From assembly GCA_029256345.1 (NCBI GenBank), contig JAQSYC010000123.1, positions 1-8,599 of the forward strand: DNA of 8,599 nucleotides. The letters run 5' to 3'. The notes beneath the pieces were generated by a model that saw nothing but the letters and a program-made list of their open reading frames with translations, searched no databases and had not been told where the DNA came from. The DNA comes from Clostridia bacterium. Its GTDB lineage: Bacteria; Bacillota; Clostridia; Lachnospirales; Cellulosilyticaceae. Positions 1 through 6,879 of the stretch are shown piece by piece (position 1 is the stretch's first letter; every line of letters begins with the position of its first letter). The position numbers and the translations under genes are program-made.

Positions 1-592
1 CTCCAAAAAAGCCAATGCCCGCCGCCTTAAGCACTTCCTGTGTTTCTCTGTAACCTGCTTCTCCATAATCTTTTGTATGGTTATTAGCTAAATTAACTCC
101 TTCAATACCAGCATTCTTTAAAATATTCACGTAATCAGGAGCACCTTTAAAAACAAACTCCTTTTCAGTGAAAACAGTGGCCGTGGTCAGAGGTCCCTCT
201 AAGTTAACCAGTGTCAGATCATCACTTTCAAAAATATCCCTCACATTTTCAAAAAAATAGTCGTATCCCTTTTCTAGAACAACTTGATCAAACCGATTCC
301 ACTGACTTTGACTGGGATAATACCCTAACGTACAGTCTCCCGCTGCTGTTAAAGTTACTGTTGGATTTTTTTGTTCTTCTGATACTTTGATAGCATCACT
401 TGCCGGAGTAGCATCGGCTATCGGTATACTTTCGTCCCCTTCATCTTCAGATACAGTTTCTTTCATAACTTCTCCTATTTCCTTCTCATCTTGTGCTAAA
501 CGATATGTATTTTTCATAATATTTATACCCATCCCTAGAAGTACTGTGGTAAGTACCACTAGCAATCCAATAGCCAAAAGTAACTTTTTCAT
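1..592 (-). CDS. CapA-family (poly-gamma-glutamate capsule/metallophosphatase-like) protein, partial
   Basis: I translated the first 197 residues from the ATG at 592-590; the C-terminal part lies beyond the left edge. Residues 4-24 form one hydrophobic segment after MKK, a probable N-terminal membrane anchor. Residues 35-77 form an acidic, low-complexity linker. The CapA domain starts near residue 78 with AAGDCTLG (83-90), followed by NLEGPLT (130-136), FKGAP (148-152) and LANNHTKDYG (168-177). These are hallmark motifs of the PGA_cap family, whose fold resembles calcineurin-type metallophosphatases. The domain should lie outside the membrane. In Bacillus, CapA/PgsA takes part in poly-gamma-glutamate export, but anchored CapA proteins occur in many Clostridia without capsule genes, and none of the capB/capC type is visible here. 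The exact substrate is therefore open. A G-rich ribosome site (minus, 603-598) sits 5 nt before the ATG. The family call is secure and the function is not. Confidence 0.88.
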   Translation of the reverse strand, partial: MKKLLLAIGLLVVLTTVLLGMGINIMKNTYRLAQDEKEIGEVMKETVSEDEGDESIPIADATPASDAIKVSEEQKNPTVTLTAAGDCTLGYYPSQSQWNRFDQVVLEKGYDYFFENVRDIFESDDLTLVNLEGPLTTATVFTEKEFVFKGAPDYVNILKNAGIEGVNLANNHTKDYGEAGYRETQEVLKAAGIGFFG

Positions 593-627
593 AGCTTCCC
601 CCCACCCATAGTGTCCTTGTCTTTTTT

Positions 628-656
628 ATCGTATAATAATTATTCCTTAAAATCAA
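628..656 (-). promoter_or_regulatory. Putative SigA promoter of the capA-like gene
   Basis: Read on the minus strand there is a -35 TTGATT (656-651), a 17-nt spacer and a -10 TACGAT (633-628). Transcription would start near 621, about 30 nt before the ATG. The hexamers are moderate matches with ideal spacing. Confidence 0.5.
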
Positions 657-692
657 TATCATGAATGCCTGATTTTAATCAATAGTTATATT

Positions 693-721
693 TTGTGCAG
701 CATTGGTTAAAATAACATTAT
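693..721 (+). promoter_or_regulatory. Putative promoter of pdaA, sigma class uncertain
   Basis: TTGTGC (693-698), 17 nt, then CATTAT (716-721) could be a weak SigA promoter. The extended -10, CATTATA (716-722), also resembles the CATACTA-like -10 element of forespore SigG promoters. A good SigG -35 (TGAATA-like) is not seen at the right distance. Transcription would start near 728, about 25 nt before the ATG. Confidence 0.35.
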
Positions 722-753
722 AAGTCTTACCACGTTATAAAGGATGGTGAAAT

Positions 754-1554
754 ATGTTTAAACAACTAGTTGTACTTTTTCTAATAACCCTCTCTTTTTG
801 TAATACACTCTACGCTTCTCCCCATAATACCTCTACAAATAATAGCTCTGTTGCCTCATCCTCACTCGATACCACTAAAACCGATTGGTGGTTTATAAGA
901 AATAAGGAGCATAAACCACCAGAGTTTAATAACAAGCTTCCTTATAGACTCGAAGATTATGATGCCGTCTCCCTTGGGGACACCAGTCGCAAAGTCATTT
1001 ACCTCACCTTTGACGAAGGTTATGAAAAAGGTTATACCCCACTTATATTAGATATTTTAAAAGAAAATAATGTTAAAGCGATATTTTTTGTCACTACAAC
1101 TTATATCACAGGTAACTCTGATATTATTCAAAGAATGTATGAAGAGGGCCATATTGTTGGTAATCATACCACCTCTCATCCTTCAATGCCTAAGTTAACG
1201 GAGGACGCGGAAAAGTTTAACCGTGAATTAACAACAGCAGCTGATAAATACAAGGCAATCACTCATCAAGATATGCCACTTTACTTTAGACCACCGATGG
1301 GACATTACTCTGAGAAATCCCTTGCCATGACTAAGGCCCTGGGCTATAAAACTATCTTTTGGAGTTTTGCTTACTCCGACTGGGATATCAACAAACAACC
1401 TCAGCCAGATAAAGCCAAAGAGATGATGCTAGATGGACTTCATAATGGTGCTATCTACTTACTCCACGCTGTGTCAAAAACAAACACTGAAGTACTTGGA
1501 GATTTTATAAAAGAAGCCCGGGCATTAGGCTATGAATTCGAACTTCTTCCTTAA
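754..1554 (+). CDS. pdaA: PdaA-type polysaccharide deacetylase (muramic delta-lactam de-N-acetylase)
   Basis: The product has 266 residues, the normal PdaA length. Residues 1-21 are a hydrophobic signal sequence ending near LYA, so the enzyme is exported. A Ser/Thr/Asn-rich spacer follows, then the PdaA-specific opening WWFIRNKEHKPPE (45-57). The NodB/CE4 domain shows TFDEGY (85-90) with catalytic Asp87, the metal histidines His138 and His142 in HTTSHPSM, RPPMG (179-183) and LLHAVS (236-241). TFDEGY in place of TFDDG, and the FWSFAYSDW stretch (202-210), are typical of PdaA rather than general chitin deacetylases. In Bacillus, PdaA removes the acetyl group from muramic acid after CwlD action, allowing delta-lactam formation in spore cortex. 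That modification is needed for cortex lysis at germination. The ribosome site AAAGGATGGTG (739-749) supports the start. The gene is monocistronic, diverges from the capA-like gene, and ends at a strong hairpin. Confidence 0.93.
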   Translation: MFKQLVVLFLITLSFCNTLYASPHNTSTNNSSVASSSLDTTKTDWWFIRNKEHKPPEFNNKLPYRLEDYDAVSLGDTSRKVIYLTFDEGYEKGYTPLILDILKENNVKAIFFVTTTYITGNSDIIQRMYEEGHIVGNHTTSHPSMPKLTEDAEKFNRELTTAADKYKAITHQDMPLYFRPPMGHYSEKSLAMTKALGYKTIFWSFAYSDWDINKQPQPDKAKEMMLDGLHNGAIYLLHAVSKTNTEVLGDFIKEARALGYEFELLP

Positions 1555-1565
1555 TCCTTTGTAAC

Positions 1566-1618
1566 AAAATAAGACTATACTGCCGAGAACAACAGTTCTG
1601 GTAGTATAGTCTTATTTT
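1566..1618. terminator. Bidirectional intrinsic terminator between pdaA and the transporter operon
   Basis: Arms 1566-1584 and 1600-1618 pair over 19 bp with one G-T pair. An inner AGAAC/GTTCT helix (1586-1590 with 1595-1599) closes on a 4-nt loop. The outer end is AAAATAAG/CTTATTTT, so U-rich tails form in both directions. It lies 11 nt after the pdaA stop and 16 nt after the last permease stop (on the minus strand). Confidence 0.9.
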
Positions 1619-1634
1619 ATAAACCTTATTTATG

Positions 1635-2276
1635 CTAAGTTGTTGCAAACTTAAATTGCTGAGATCTAATAATCGTTGATAAAATAAAATTGATTGTAAA
1701 ATAAATAAGACTTAATAAGATGAAAAGCATAAATACTTGATCCGACGTAGCGAAGCTTCCCATCAAAATCATTCCTCTGCCCGTCAACTCTTCAATACCC
1801 GCTGCCCAAAGAAAAGACGTGTCCTTAATAACCGTTACAAACTGAGAAAGCAAGGACGGCATCATGTTTCGGATAGCCTGTGGCAGTATAATGTGAGCTA
1901 ATACCTGCACTTCACTAAATCCCTGAGAATACGCTGCTTCGTACTGCCCTATCTTTATCGAATTCAGTCCCCCTCTTACAATTTCAGCTATAATAGAAGC
2001 TGTAAAAAGCGTCAATGCCAATATGCCGCTATTTACAGCCCCAATACGTACTAAAAATCTCATGGCAAGTATCCATAAGAGTAGGGGGGTATTTCTAAAA
2101 AGTTCGATATATATCGTACTTATTCTGTTTAAAATTTTAATAGAACTATTTCTCATAACCGCTAAAACAATTCCTAGCACTAAACTTAATACAATGGTTA
2201 TGACTGCAATATAAAGTGTTAGTCCAAGGCCATTTAACAGAAATTTTATATTCACTGGTGTCAAAATACTACGCAT
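1635..2276 (-). CDS. Polar amino acid ABC transporter permease (second subunit)
   Basis: This is a 213-residue inner-membrane protein of the HisM/GlnP family and one half of the transmembrane channel. The N-terminal family signature IELFRNTPLL spans residues 57-66. The ATPase-docking EAA loop runs from E113 (EAAYSQGF) to LPQA at 131-134. About five hydrophobic segments are visible: 15-40, 62-78, 83-100, 124-140 (partly the EAA loop) and 181-203. The start is set by AAAGGAGA about 9 nt upstream; the gap to the preceding permease is 35 bp. It is the last gene of the operon and its TAG stop precedes the shared terminator. The family is certain. Substrate specificity cannot be read from this subunit. 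Confidence 0.92.
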   Translation of the reverse strand: MRSILTPVNIKFLLNGLGLTLYIAVITIVLSLVLGIVLAVMRNSSIKILNRISTIYIELFRNTPLLLWILAMRFLVRIGAVNSGILALTLFTASIIAEIVRGGLNSIKIGQYEAAYSQGFSEVQVLAHIILPQAIRNMMPSLLSQFVTVIKDTSFLWAAGIEELTGRGMILMGSFATSDQVFMLFILLSLIYFTINFILSTIIRSQQFKFATT

Positions 2277-2311
2277 CTGCTATCTCTCCTTTCGTATCAG
2301 CACATATTCTT

Positions 2312-3007
2312 TTATACACGGCTTACCCGTGCAACTTTTGGGGTCTCTTTACTAACCTGTTCTAATCTCTTAGCTAATCGGGTTAGCGGGTAACACAGGC
2401 AAAAATACAAGACACCTGTTGCCACATAAGCTGGTCCCCAATAAAGATTGCCGCTTGACCACGAATCGGCATGATACATCAGATCGCCTCCTGCAATAAT
2501 TGCAAGTACGGATGAGTTTTTAATCAGATTGACAGAAACATTGGTTAAAGGTGGCAAAATAATCATTTTGGCCTGTGGCAAGATAATATAAAACATGGCT
2601 TCCCAATAGGTAAATCCTTGTGAATACGCCGCTTCCATCTGACCTTTAGGAATAGAATTAATACCTGATTTAACCACTTCTGCAACATAAGCTCCTTGGT
2701 AAATACCTAGTCCTAAGAAACCTATCAAAAATACCGGCAATACAATACCTATATAAGGGAGTCCATTGTACCAAAAAAAGATTTGAATAAGCAAAGGTGT
2801 GTTTTGGATAAGCTCTACATAACTCCTACTTATTGTTTTCAAAAATCTACTTTTTGAAGTAGAGAAAATACCAAAAATAGTGCCTAATAACAGCGCTAAT
2901 AGCAGCGCTGTTATAGAAACACTTAGTGTAGTAAGTAATCCATCTTTAAAGATGGACCAGTCCAAAAATAGAGCTTTCCACTTTAAGAGTGAAAAAGGGT
3001 GATTCAT
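2312..3007 (-). CDS. Polar amino acid ABC transporter permease (first subunit)
   Basis: This 231-residue inner-membrane HisM-family permease probably forms a heterodimer with the following permease. The signature VELIQNTPLL is at residues 64-73, and the EAA loop runs from EAAYSQGF at 125 to LPQA at 143-146. Hydrophobic stretches are at 22-48, 71-108, 150-172 and 192-208. The C-terminal tail (211-231) is basic and cytoplasmic by inference. The ATG overlaps the stop of the binding-protein gene in a TAATG junction, so translation is probably coupled. The first approximately 20 residues are moderately polar, as usual for this branch. No recognition residues for a given amino acid can be assigned. 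Confidence 0.92.
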   Translation of the reverse strand: MNHPFSLLKWKALFLDWSIFKDGLLTTLSVSITALLLALLLGTIFGIFSTSKSRFLKTISRSYVELIQNTPLLIQIFFWYNGLPYIGIVLPVFLIGFLGLGIYQGAYVAEVVKSGINSIPKGQMEAAYSQGFTYWEAMFYIILPQAKMIILPPLTNVSVNLIKNSSVLAIIAGGDLMYHADSWSSGNLYWGPAYVATGVLYFCLCYPLTRLAKRLEQVSKETPKVARVSRV

Positions 3008-3867
3008 TATTTAATACCCCATTTTTCAATTAAGCCATCTAATTCCCCATTTGATTTCATTGCACCGATTAAATCATCTACAACCTTTGCTAAATCTGTA
3101 TTTGATTTTTTGCTTGCAACACCATACTCTTGTGGACTAAATCTATCTGGAAGAATCTCTGAGTTATCATCAACATAACCGTTTAAGATCGCCGCATCTA
3201 CTGAAAAAGCATCTACTCTTCCTGATTCAAGTGCCGCTTTAATCTCTGGATAACTTGCATACTCTGAGAATTTAACGCTGATACCTTGTTCCGTAGCAGC
3301 TTCTTCCAAAGCTTTTTTGCTTGTAGCGCTTTGAGCCACACCTATCGCCTTACCATCTAAATCTTTATAGCTTGCAAAACCTTTATCTTTTTTAACAAGT
3401 AATGCCACACCATCTACAAAATAAGGTTGTGAAAAGTTATAACTTTCTTTTCTTTCTTCTGTAATTGTAAAGGTTGCTATAACTAAATCTAGTTCGCCGC
3501 TATCAAGAAGAGGCCCTCTAGTCTTAGCTGTAACAGCTTGAACTTCTATTTTGTTTTCATCCCCTAATACTTCTTTAGCTATCGCTTTAGCAATATCAAT
3601 TTCCATTCCTTCAACAACTTCTGTTGCAGGATCTTTGTACCCAAATTTAGGTACATCGACTTTTACACCTACTTTAAGTACGCCATTATCTTTGATTTTT
3701 TGAATATTGGGCGCATCAGCTGCTTCCTCCGCTGGTGCTTCAGTTGCCGTCTCAGCTGGTGCCTCTACAACAGGTGTTTCAGCAGGTACTGGTGCTGTTG
3801 CTCCGACACCACACCCTGTAAATACAGTCATAAGTGCTAAACTTAATACTAATGCAAACTTTTTCAT
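3007..3867 (-). CDS. Polar amino acid ABC transporter substrate-binding lipoprotein, PEB1-like
   Basis: The product has 286 residues. An N-terminal signal ends in a lipobox-like VFTGC with Cys19 as the lipidated residue; Phe at -3 is slightly unusual. Residues 20-53 are an Ala/Pro/Glu-rich tether. The family-3 periplasmic-binding-type domain spans roughly 54-286. Recognisable stretches include KTRGPLLDSG (115-124), ATFTITEERK (131-140) with the usual ligand-binding Arg at 139, NFSQPYF (144-150), VAQSATSKK (177-185) and RVDAFSVD (217-224). From memory these blocks closely follow Campylobacter PEB1a, which binds aspartate and glutamate. The KTR and TFTITxER blocks are the strongest resemblance, so acidic amino acids are the favoured substrate. 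That is inference, and glutamine remains possible. The ribosome site AAGGAGG lies 8 nt before the ATG, and the ATPase gene ends 22 bp upstream. Confidence 0.93.
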   Translation of the reverse strand: MKKFALVLSLALMTVFTGCGVGATAPVPAETPVVEAPAETATEAPAEEAADAPNIQKIKDNGVLKVGVKVDVPKFGYKDPATEVVEGMEIDIAKAIAKEVLGDENKIEVQAVTAKTRGPLLDSGELDLVIATFTITEERKESYNFSQPYFVDGVALLVKKDKGFASYKDLDGKAIGVAQSATSKKALEEAATEQGISVKFSEYASYPEIKAALESGRVDAFSVDAAILNGYVDDNSEILPDRFSPQEYGVASKKSNTDLAKVVDDLIGAMKSNGELDGLIEKWGIK

Positions 3868-3889
3868 CTCTTATTCCTCCTTATGGTTT

Positions 3890-4615
3890 TTATTTTAAAA
3901 TCTTACTTAAAAAGCTTTTTGTTCTTGGATGAGTTGGGGCAGTGAAGAAATGTTCTGGTTTGCCTTCCTCTAAAATCTCTCCCTCATCCATAAAAATAAC
4001 TCTGTCCGCCACCTCTCTTGCAAATCCCATTTCATGGGTGACAACAATCATCGTAATTTTTTCATGGGACAATTTAATCATAACATCTAAAACTTCCTGA
4101 ATCACTTCTGGATCTAGTGCTGATGTAGGTTCATCAAACAACATGATTTTAGGGTGCATATTAAGTGCTCTTGCAATAGCTACTCTTTGTTGCTGTCCTC
4201 CTGAAAGCTGGGCTGGATACGCATGAGCTTTATCCTGTAACCCTACTTTATCCAAATATTCCAAAGCTGTTTTTTGCGCTTCCTCTTTTTTTACTTTCAA
4301 AATTTTAATAGGCGCTAATGTACAGTTTTCCAGCACTGTCTTATGTGGGTAAAGATTAAACTGCTGAAATACCATGGCCGCGGATTCTCTAACTTCCCTT
4401 ATGGGAGCTCTTTTAGCTGTTATTTCAATATTGTTGACTTTGATAGTTCCAGCCGAAGGTTTCTCAAGATAATTAATACATCTGATCAAAGTACTTTTTC
4501 CCGAACCACTTGGTCCTATGACGACTAATTTCTCACCTTCCTGCACCGTAAGATTTATGTTTTTTAAAACATGTAATTTCCCAAAATGCTTTTCTACATT
4601 TCTAAGTTCTATCAT
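3890..4615 (-). CDS. Polar amino acid ABC transporter ATP-binding protein (GlnQ/PEB1C type)
   Basis: The 241-residue cytoplasmic ATPase energises the two permeases. Walker A GPSGSGKST is at 34-42, the Q-loop FQQF at 83-86, signature LSGGQQQR at 137-144, Walker B IMLFDEP at 157-163, D-loop SALD at 165-168 and the switch histidine His194 in VTHEMGF. Length and motif spacing match the GlnQ/HisP subgroup. I chose the ATG at 4615-4613 over one seven codons upstream (4636). The shorter form begins MIELRNV, as the family does, and has an AGGGGGAG site just before it. The longer form would begin almost at the transcription start predicted from the proximal promoter. It is the first gene of the operon. 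The order ATPase, binding protein, permease, permease is that of glnQHMP and of the PEB1 locus. Confidence 0.94.
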   Translation of the reverse strand: MIELRNVEKHFGKLHVLKNINLTVQEGEKLVVIGPSGSGKSTLIRCINYLEKPSAGTIKVNNIEITAKRAPIREVRESAAMVFQQFNLYPHKTVLENCTLAPIKILKVKKEEAQKTALEYLDKVGLQDKAHAYPAQLSGGQQQRVAIARALNMHPKIMLFDEPTSALDPEVIQEVLDVMIKLSHEKITMIVVTHEMGFAREVADRVIFMDEGEILEEGKPEHFFTAPTHPRTKSFLSKILK

Positions 4616-4644
4616 TCTACTCCCCCTCTTTAGCATTTTTAGTC

Positions 4645-4673
4645 TTTATAGATACCTTTAACTAGTTTGATAA
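4645..4673 (-). promoter_or_regulatory. Proximal SigA promoter of the amino acid transporter operon
   Basis: On the minus strand, TTATCA (4673-4668) and TATAAA (4650-4645) are separated by exactly 17 nt. The predicted start near 4638 gives a leader of about 23 nt carrying the ATPase ribosome site. This supports the internal start at 4615 for that gene. Confidence 0.6.
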
Positions 4674-4688
4674 CATTTTAAACAACAT

Positions 4689-4725
4689 AAAAAGAGATAC
4701 TATTTATTTTGACTAATACCTCTTT
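4689..4725 (-). terminator. Intrinsic terminator-like hairpin upstream of the transporter operon
   Basis: The minus-strand RNA can pair 4725-4714 with 4702-4691 over 12 bp around an 11-nt loop, ending in a short U run (4693-4689). Two of the pairs are G-U in the minus-strand RNA but would be A-C mismatches in the plus-strand RNA, so the structure favours the minus direction. It lies downstream of the distal promoter and upstream of the proximal one. It could be an attenuator or end a short RNA. The stem is AT-rich and its efficiency is uncertain. Confidence 0.5.
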
Positions 4726-4770
4726 GTATTATTTCATATTTAGTTAAATATAGACATTAGACTTTTTTTA

Positions 4771-4799
4771 ATTATAATATATGCTTCACATAAATACAA
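4771..4799 (-). promoter_or_regulatory. Distal SigA promoter upstream of the transporter operon
   Basis: On the minus strand, TTGTAT (4799-4794), a 17-nt spacer and a consensus TATAAT (4776-4771) are present. Transcription would begin near 4764 and meet the hairpin at 4725-4691 after about 40 nt. No start codon with a ribosome site lies between, so the product would be a leader or a short RNA of about 75 nt. Confidence 0.5.
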
Positions 4800-4964
4800 A
4801 CATTTTTTTACCAGAAATTATTTATTGTGTATTTTTATGCTTAAAATTTTTGTCTTTTCATATAATTAGGGTTTTTATTAGGTTACTGCAAAAGTATTCC
4901 TGCATATTTAATACCTCTATTCATTTTCTTGAATATGGGATAAAAACTCATGAAGATTATCATA
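4800..4964. other. AT-rich intergenic DNA without recognised features
   Basis: This lies between the glmS terminator and the distal transporter promoter. I see no coding sequence with a ribosome site, no strong hairpin and no conserved RNA core. A plus-strand open frame that crosses it has no ribosome site and runs through the glmS terminator. Confidence 0.6.
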
Positions 4965-5003
4965 CTAAAAGAGGTCGACACTCTCCAAAAATTGCCGACC
5001 TCT
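4965..5003 (-). terminator. Intrinsic terminator of glmS
   Basis: In the minus-strand RNA, AGAGGTCG (5003-4996) plus GCA pairs with TGT plus CGACCTCT (4980-4970) as an 11-bp helix with one G-U pair and a 12-nt loop. A TTTTA tail (4970-4966) follows. It begins 33 nt after the glmS stop codon. Confidence 0.85.
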
Positions 5004-5036
5004 CTATCTACAATTAACAATTTATTGACTTCCCAC

Positions 5037-6827
5037 TTATTCTACAGTGACTGACTTGGCTAAATTCCTTGGTTTATCCACGTCGTTGCCTCTTGCTAAT
5101 GAAGCATAATACGCCACTAGCTGTGTAGGCACTACTGATAAAATAGGCATCAAAAGGTCATCTGCCGCTGGAATATAGATGGTATCATCAGCTACCTTAG
5201 AAATTTCTTTATTTGTATCTTTTGCAATGGCAATAACAAATGCACCTCTTGCCTTGACTTCTTTAATATTAGAAATCATTTTTTCTGCTAGATCGTCTTG
5301 TGTCACCACACAAAATACAGGAATTCCTTTTTCAATCAGTGCAATGGTACCATGTTTAAGTTCTCCTGCTGCAAAGGCTTCTGTATAGATATAGGAAATT
5401 TCTTTAAGTTTTAGGGCAGCTTCTTGAGCTGTCATATAATCCAGTCCTCTTCCCAAATAAAAGGCACTTTTTGTATCTTTAATATCTTTCACGATATTTT
5501 CAATCATTTCTTTACCTTTATCAACAGTTTCACTATATTTATCTTGTGTGATGGTTTCTCTTTTAAGTGCAAAATCCAAAGCAATCATATAGAAGGCAAC
5601 AATCTGCGCTGTATAAGCTTTGGTAGACGCAACAGCAATCTCAGGTCCAGCCCATGTATAAAATACGTCAGTAGCTTCTCTAGCTACTGATGAGCCGACC
5701 ACATTGGTTATGGCCAGTACCCTAGCTCCTTTTGACTTTGCAAGCTTCATGGCCGCCAAGGTATCTGCCGTTTCACCAGATTGGGATACAACAATCAAAA
5801 GTGTTTTTTCATCTATAAATGGATTGCTGTATCTGAATTCTGAAGCAATATCCACCTCTACTGGTATTTTAGCTAACTTTTCTATAGCGTATTTACCGAC
5901 TAAGCCCGCATTATAGGCTGTACCGCAAGCAACAATATAAACTTTAGTAATGTCTTCTAGTTGTTCTTTTGTCATCTTAATATCATCTAAGTGAATCATT
6001 CTGTCGGCATCTAGTCGTCTAATCAGTGTCTCTTTAATAGCTTGAGGTTGGTCATAGATTTCTTTCAACATAAAATAGTCATAACCGCCTTTTGAAGCTG
6101 CCTCAATATCCCAGTCAATTGTCTTCACTTCTTTATTAACTAAGTTTTTATTTTCATCATACACTTTGAGAGCATTATCTTTAATATGAACAACTTCTCC
6201 ATTTTCTAAGAAATATACTTCTCTAGTATATTTAAGAATAGCTGGAACATCAGACGCTACAAAAAACTCTTCTTTACCAAGGCCTACAATAAGTGGACTT
6301 TCTTTTCTTACTGCAACTAATTCATCTGGATGATCCACTGCAACTACACCTAGTGCATATGCGCCTCTTAACTGTTTGATTGCAGCATAAACAGCTTCTA
6401 TCAAGTTCCCATTGTAGTGTTTATCAACCAGATGCACAATCACTTCTGTATCGGTTTCTGATTTAAAGGTATAGCCTTCTGCAATAAGCATCTCTTTGAT
6501 TTCCATATAGTTTTCGATAATACCATTATGGACAACAGCAATGGTTTCTTTTTCATTAAGATGAGGGTGTGAATTAATATCGGATGGTTCCCCATGGGTT
6601 GCCCATCTTGTATGGCCAATGCCAACGTGACCTAAAATAGGCATCTCTTTTAAATAGTCCTCCAAAATACTCAAACGACCCTTTTTCTTAGCAAATGCGA
6701 TAGTTTCCTTATTCTGATTAATAGCTATCCCTGCTGAATCATATCCTCGATATTCAAGCTTTGATAACCCATCAATAATAACTTCTTCTGCACTTCTTTT
6801 TCCTACATAACCTACAATTCCGCACAT
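5037..6827 (-). CDS. glmS: Glutamine-fructose-6-phosphate aminotransferase (isomerizing)
   Basis: The enzyme makes glucosamine-6-phosphate from fructose-6-phosphate and glutamine in the cytoplasm, the first step toward UDP-GlcNAc and peptidoglycan. The 596-residue product has the normal length. After Met removal, Cys2 of MCGIVGYVG is the N-terminal nucleophile of the glutaminase domain (about 2-240). That domain also shows YRGYDSAG (27-34), GHTRWATHG (71-79) and HNGIIENY (100-107). Two SIS isomerase domains follow. The first (about 290-425) carries CGTAYNAG (301-308) and SQSGETADT (348-356). The second (about 455-590) ends with the conserved KPRNLAKSVTVE (585-596). The start at 6827-6825 is fixed by Cys2 and by AGGAGG (6843-6838). 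An in-frame ATG at 6878 would add 17 residues in front of the nucleophile and can be excluded. It is monocistronic, with a glmS ribozyme upstream and its own terminator downstream. Confidence 0.98.
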   Translation of the reverse strand: MCGIVGYVGKRSAEEVIIDGLSKLEYRGYDSAGIAINQNKETIAFAKKKGRLSILEDYLKEMPILGHVGIGHTRWATHGEPSDINSHPHLNEKETIAVVHNGIIENYMEIKEMLIAEGYTFKSETDTEVIVHLVDKHYNGNLIEAVYAAIKQLRGAYALGVVAVDHPDELVAVRKESPLIVGLGKEEFFVASDVPAILKYTREVYFLENGEVVHIKDNALKVYDENKNLVNKEVKTIDWDIEAASKGGYDYFMLKEIYDQPQAIKETLIRRLDADRMIHLDDIKMTKEQLEDITKVYIVACGTAYNAGLVGKYAIEKLAKIPVEVDIASEFRYSNPFIDEKTLLIVVSQSGETADTLAAMKLAKSKGARVLAITNVVGSSVAREATDVFYTWAGPEIAVASTKAYTAQIVAFYMIALDFALKRETITQDKYSETVDKGKEMIENIVKDIKDTKSAFYLGRGLDYMTAQEAALKLKEISYIYTEAFAAGELKHGTIALIEKGIPVFCVVTQDDLAEKMISNIKEVKARGAFVIAIAKDTNKEISKVADDTIYIPAADDLLMPILSVVPTQLVAYYASLARGNDVDKPRNLAKSVTVE

Positions 6828-6840
6828 AATAAATAAACCT

Positions 6841-6869
6841 CCTGATATTTGATTTTTTTTAGTATCAGG
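6841..6869 (-). promoter_or_regulatory. Hairpin overlapping the glmS ribosome binding site
   Basis: In the mRNA, CCTGATA (6869-6863) can pair with TATCAGG (6847-6841) across a 15-nt A-rich loop. The 3' arm covers the first AGG of the AGGAGG site (6843-6838). The helix is only 7 bp, so it may simply hold the leader open or tune initiation. No regulator is implied. Confidence 0.35.
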
Positions 6870-6879
6870 GAAATTCACT

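Noticed and set aside
387..611. 74-residue plus-strand open frame opposite the capA-like gene
   Set aside because: The minus strand gives a clear CapA protein with conserved motifs, and the plus frame has no ribosome site or homology by eye.
4613..4636. Upstream ATG for the transporter ATPase (seven extra residues)
   Set aside because: It has no ribosome site, would start almost at the predicted transcription start, and the family begins at the internal MIEL.
4714..4918. Repeated 10-mer TAATACCTCT at 4714-4723 and 4909-4918
   Set aside because: The copies are short, in AT-rich DNA, and not symmetrically placed around a promoter. The upstream copy lies outside the predicted leader transcript, so it cannot act as an antiterminator.
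4781..5017. 78-residue plus-strand open frame
   Set aside because: It has no ribosome site, starts in AT-rich promoter DNA and runs across the glmS terminator hairpin. The translation has no recognisable features.
6825..6878. Upstream ATG for glmS (17 extra residues)
   Set aside because: It would place residues before the Cys2 nucleophile, which must be N-terminal in this family; the ribosome site AGGAGG lies before the downstream ATG.
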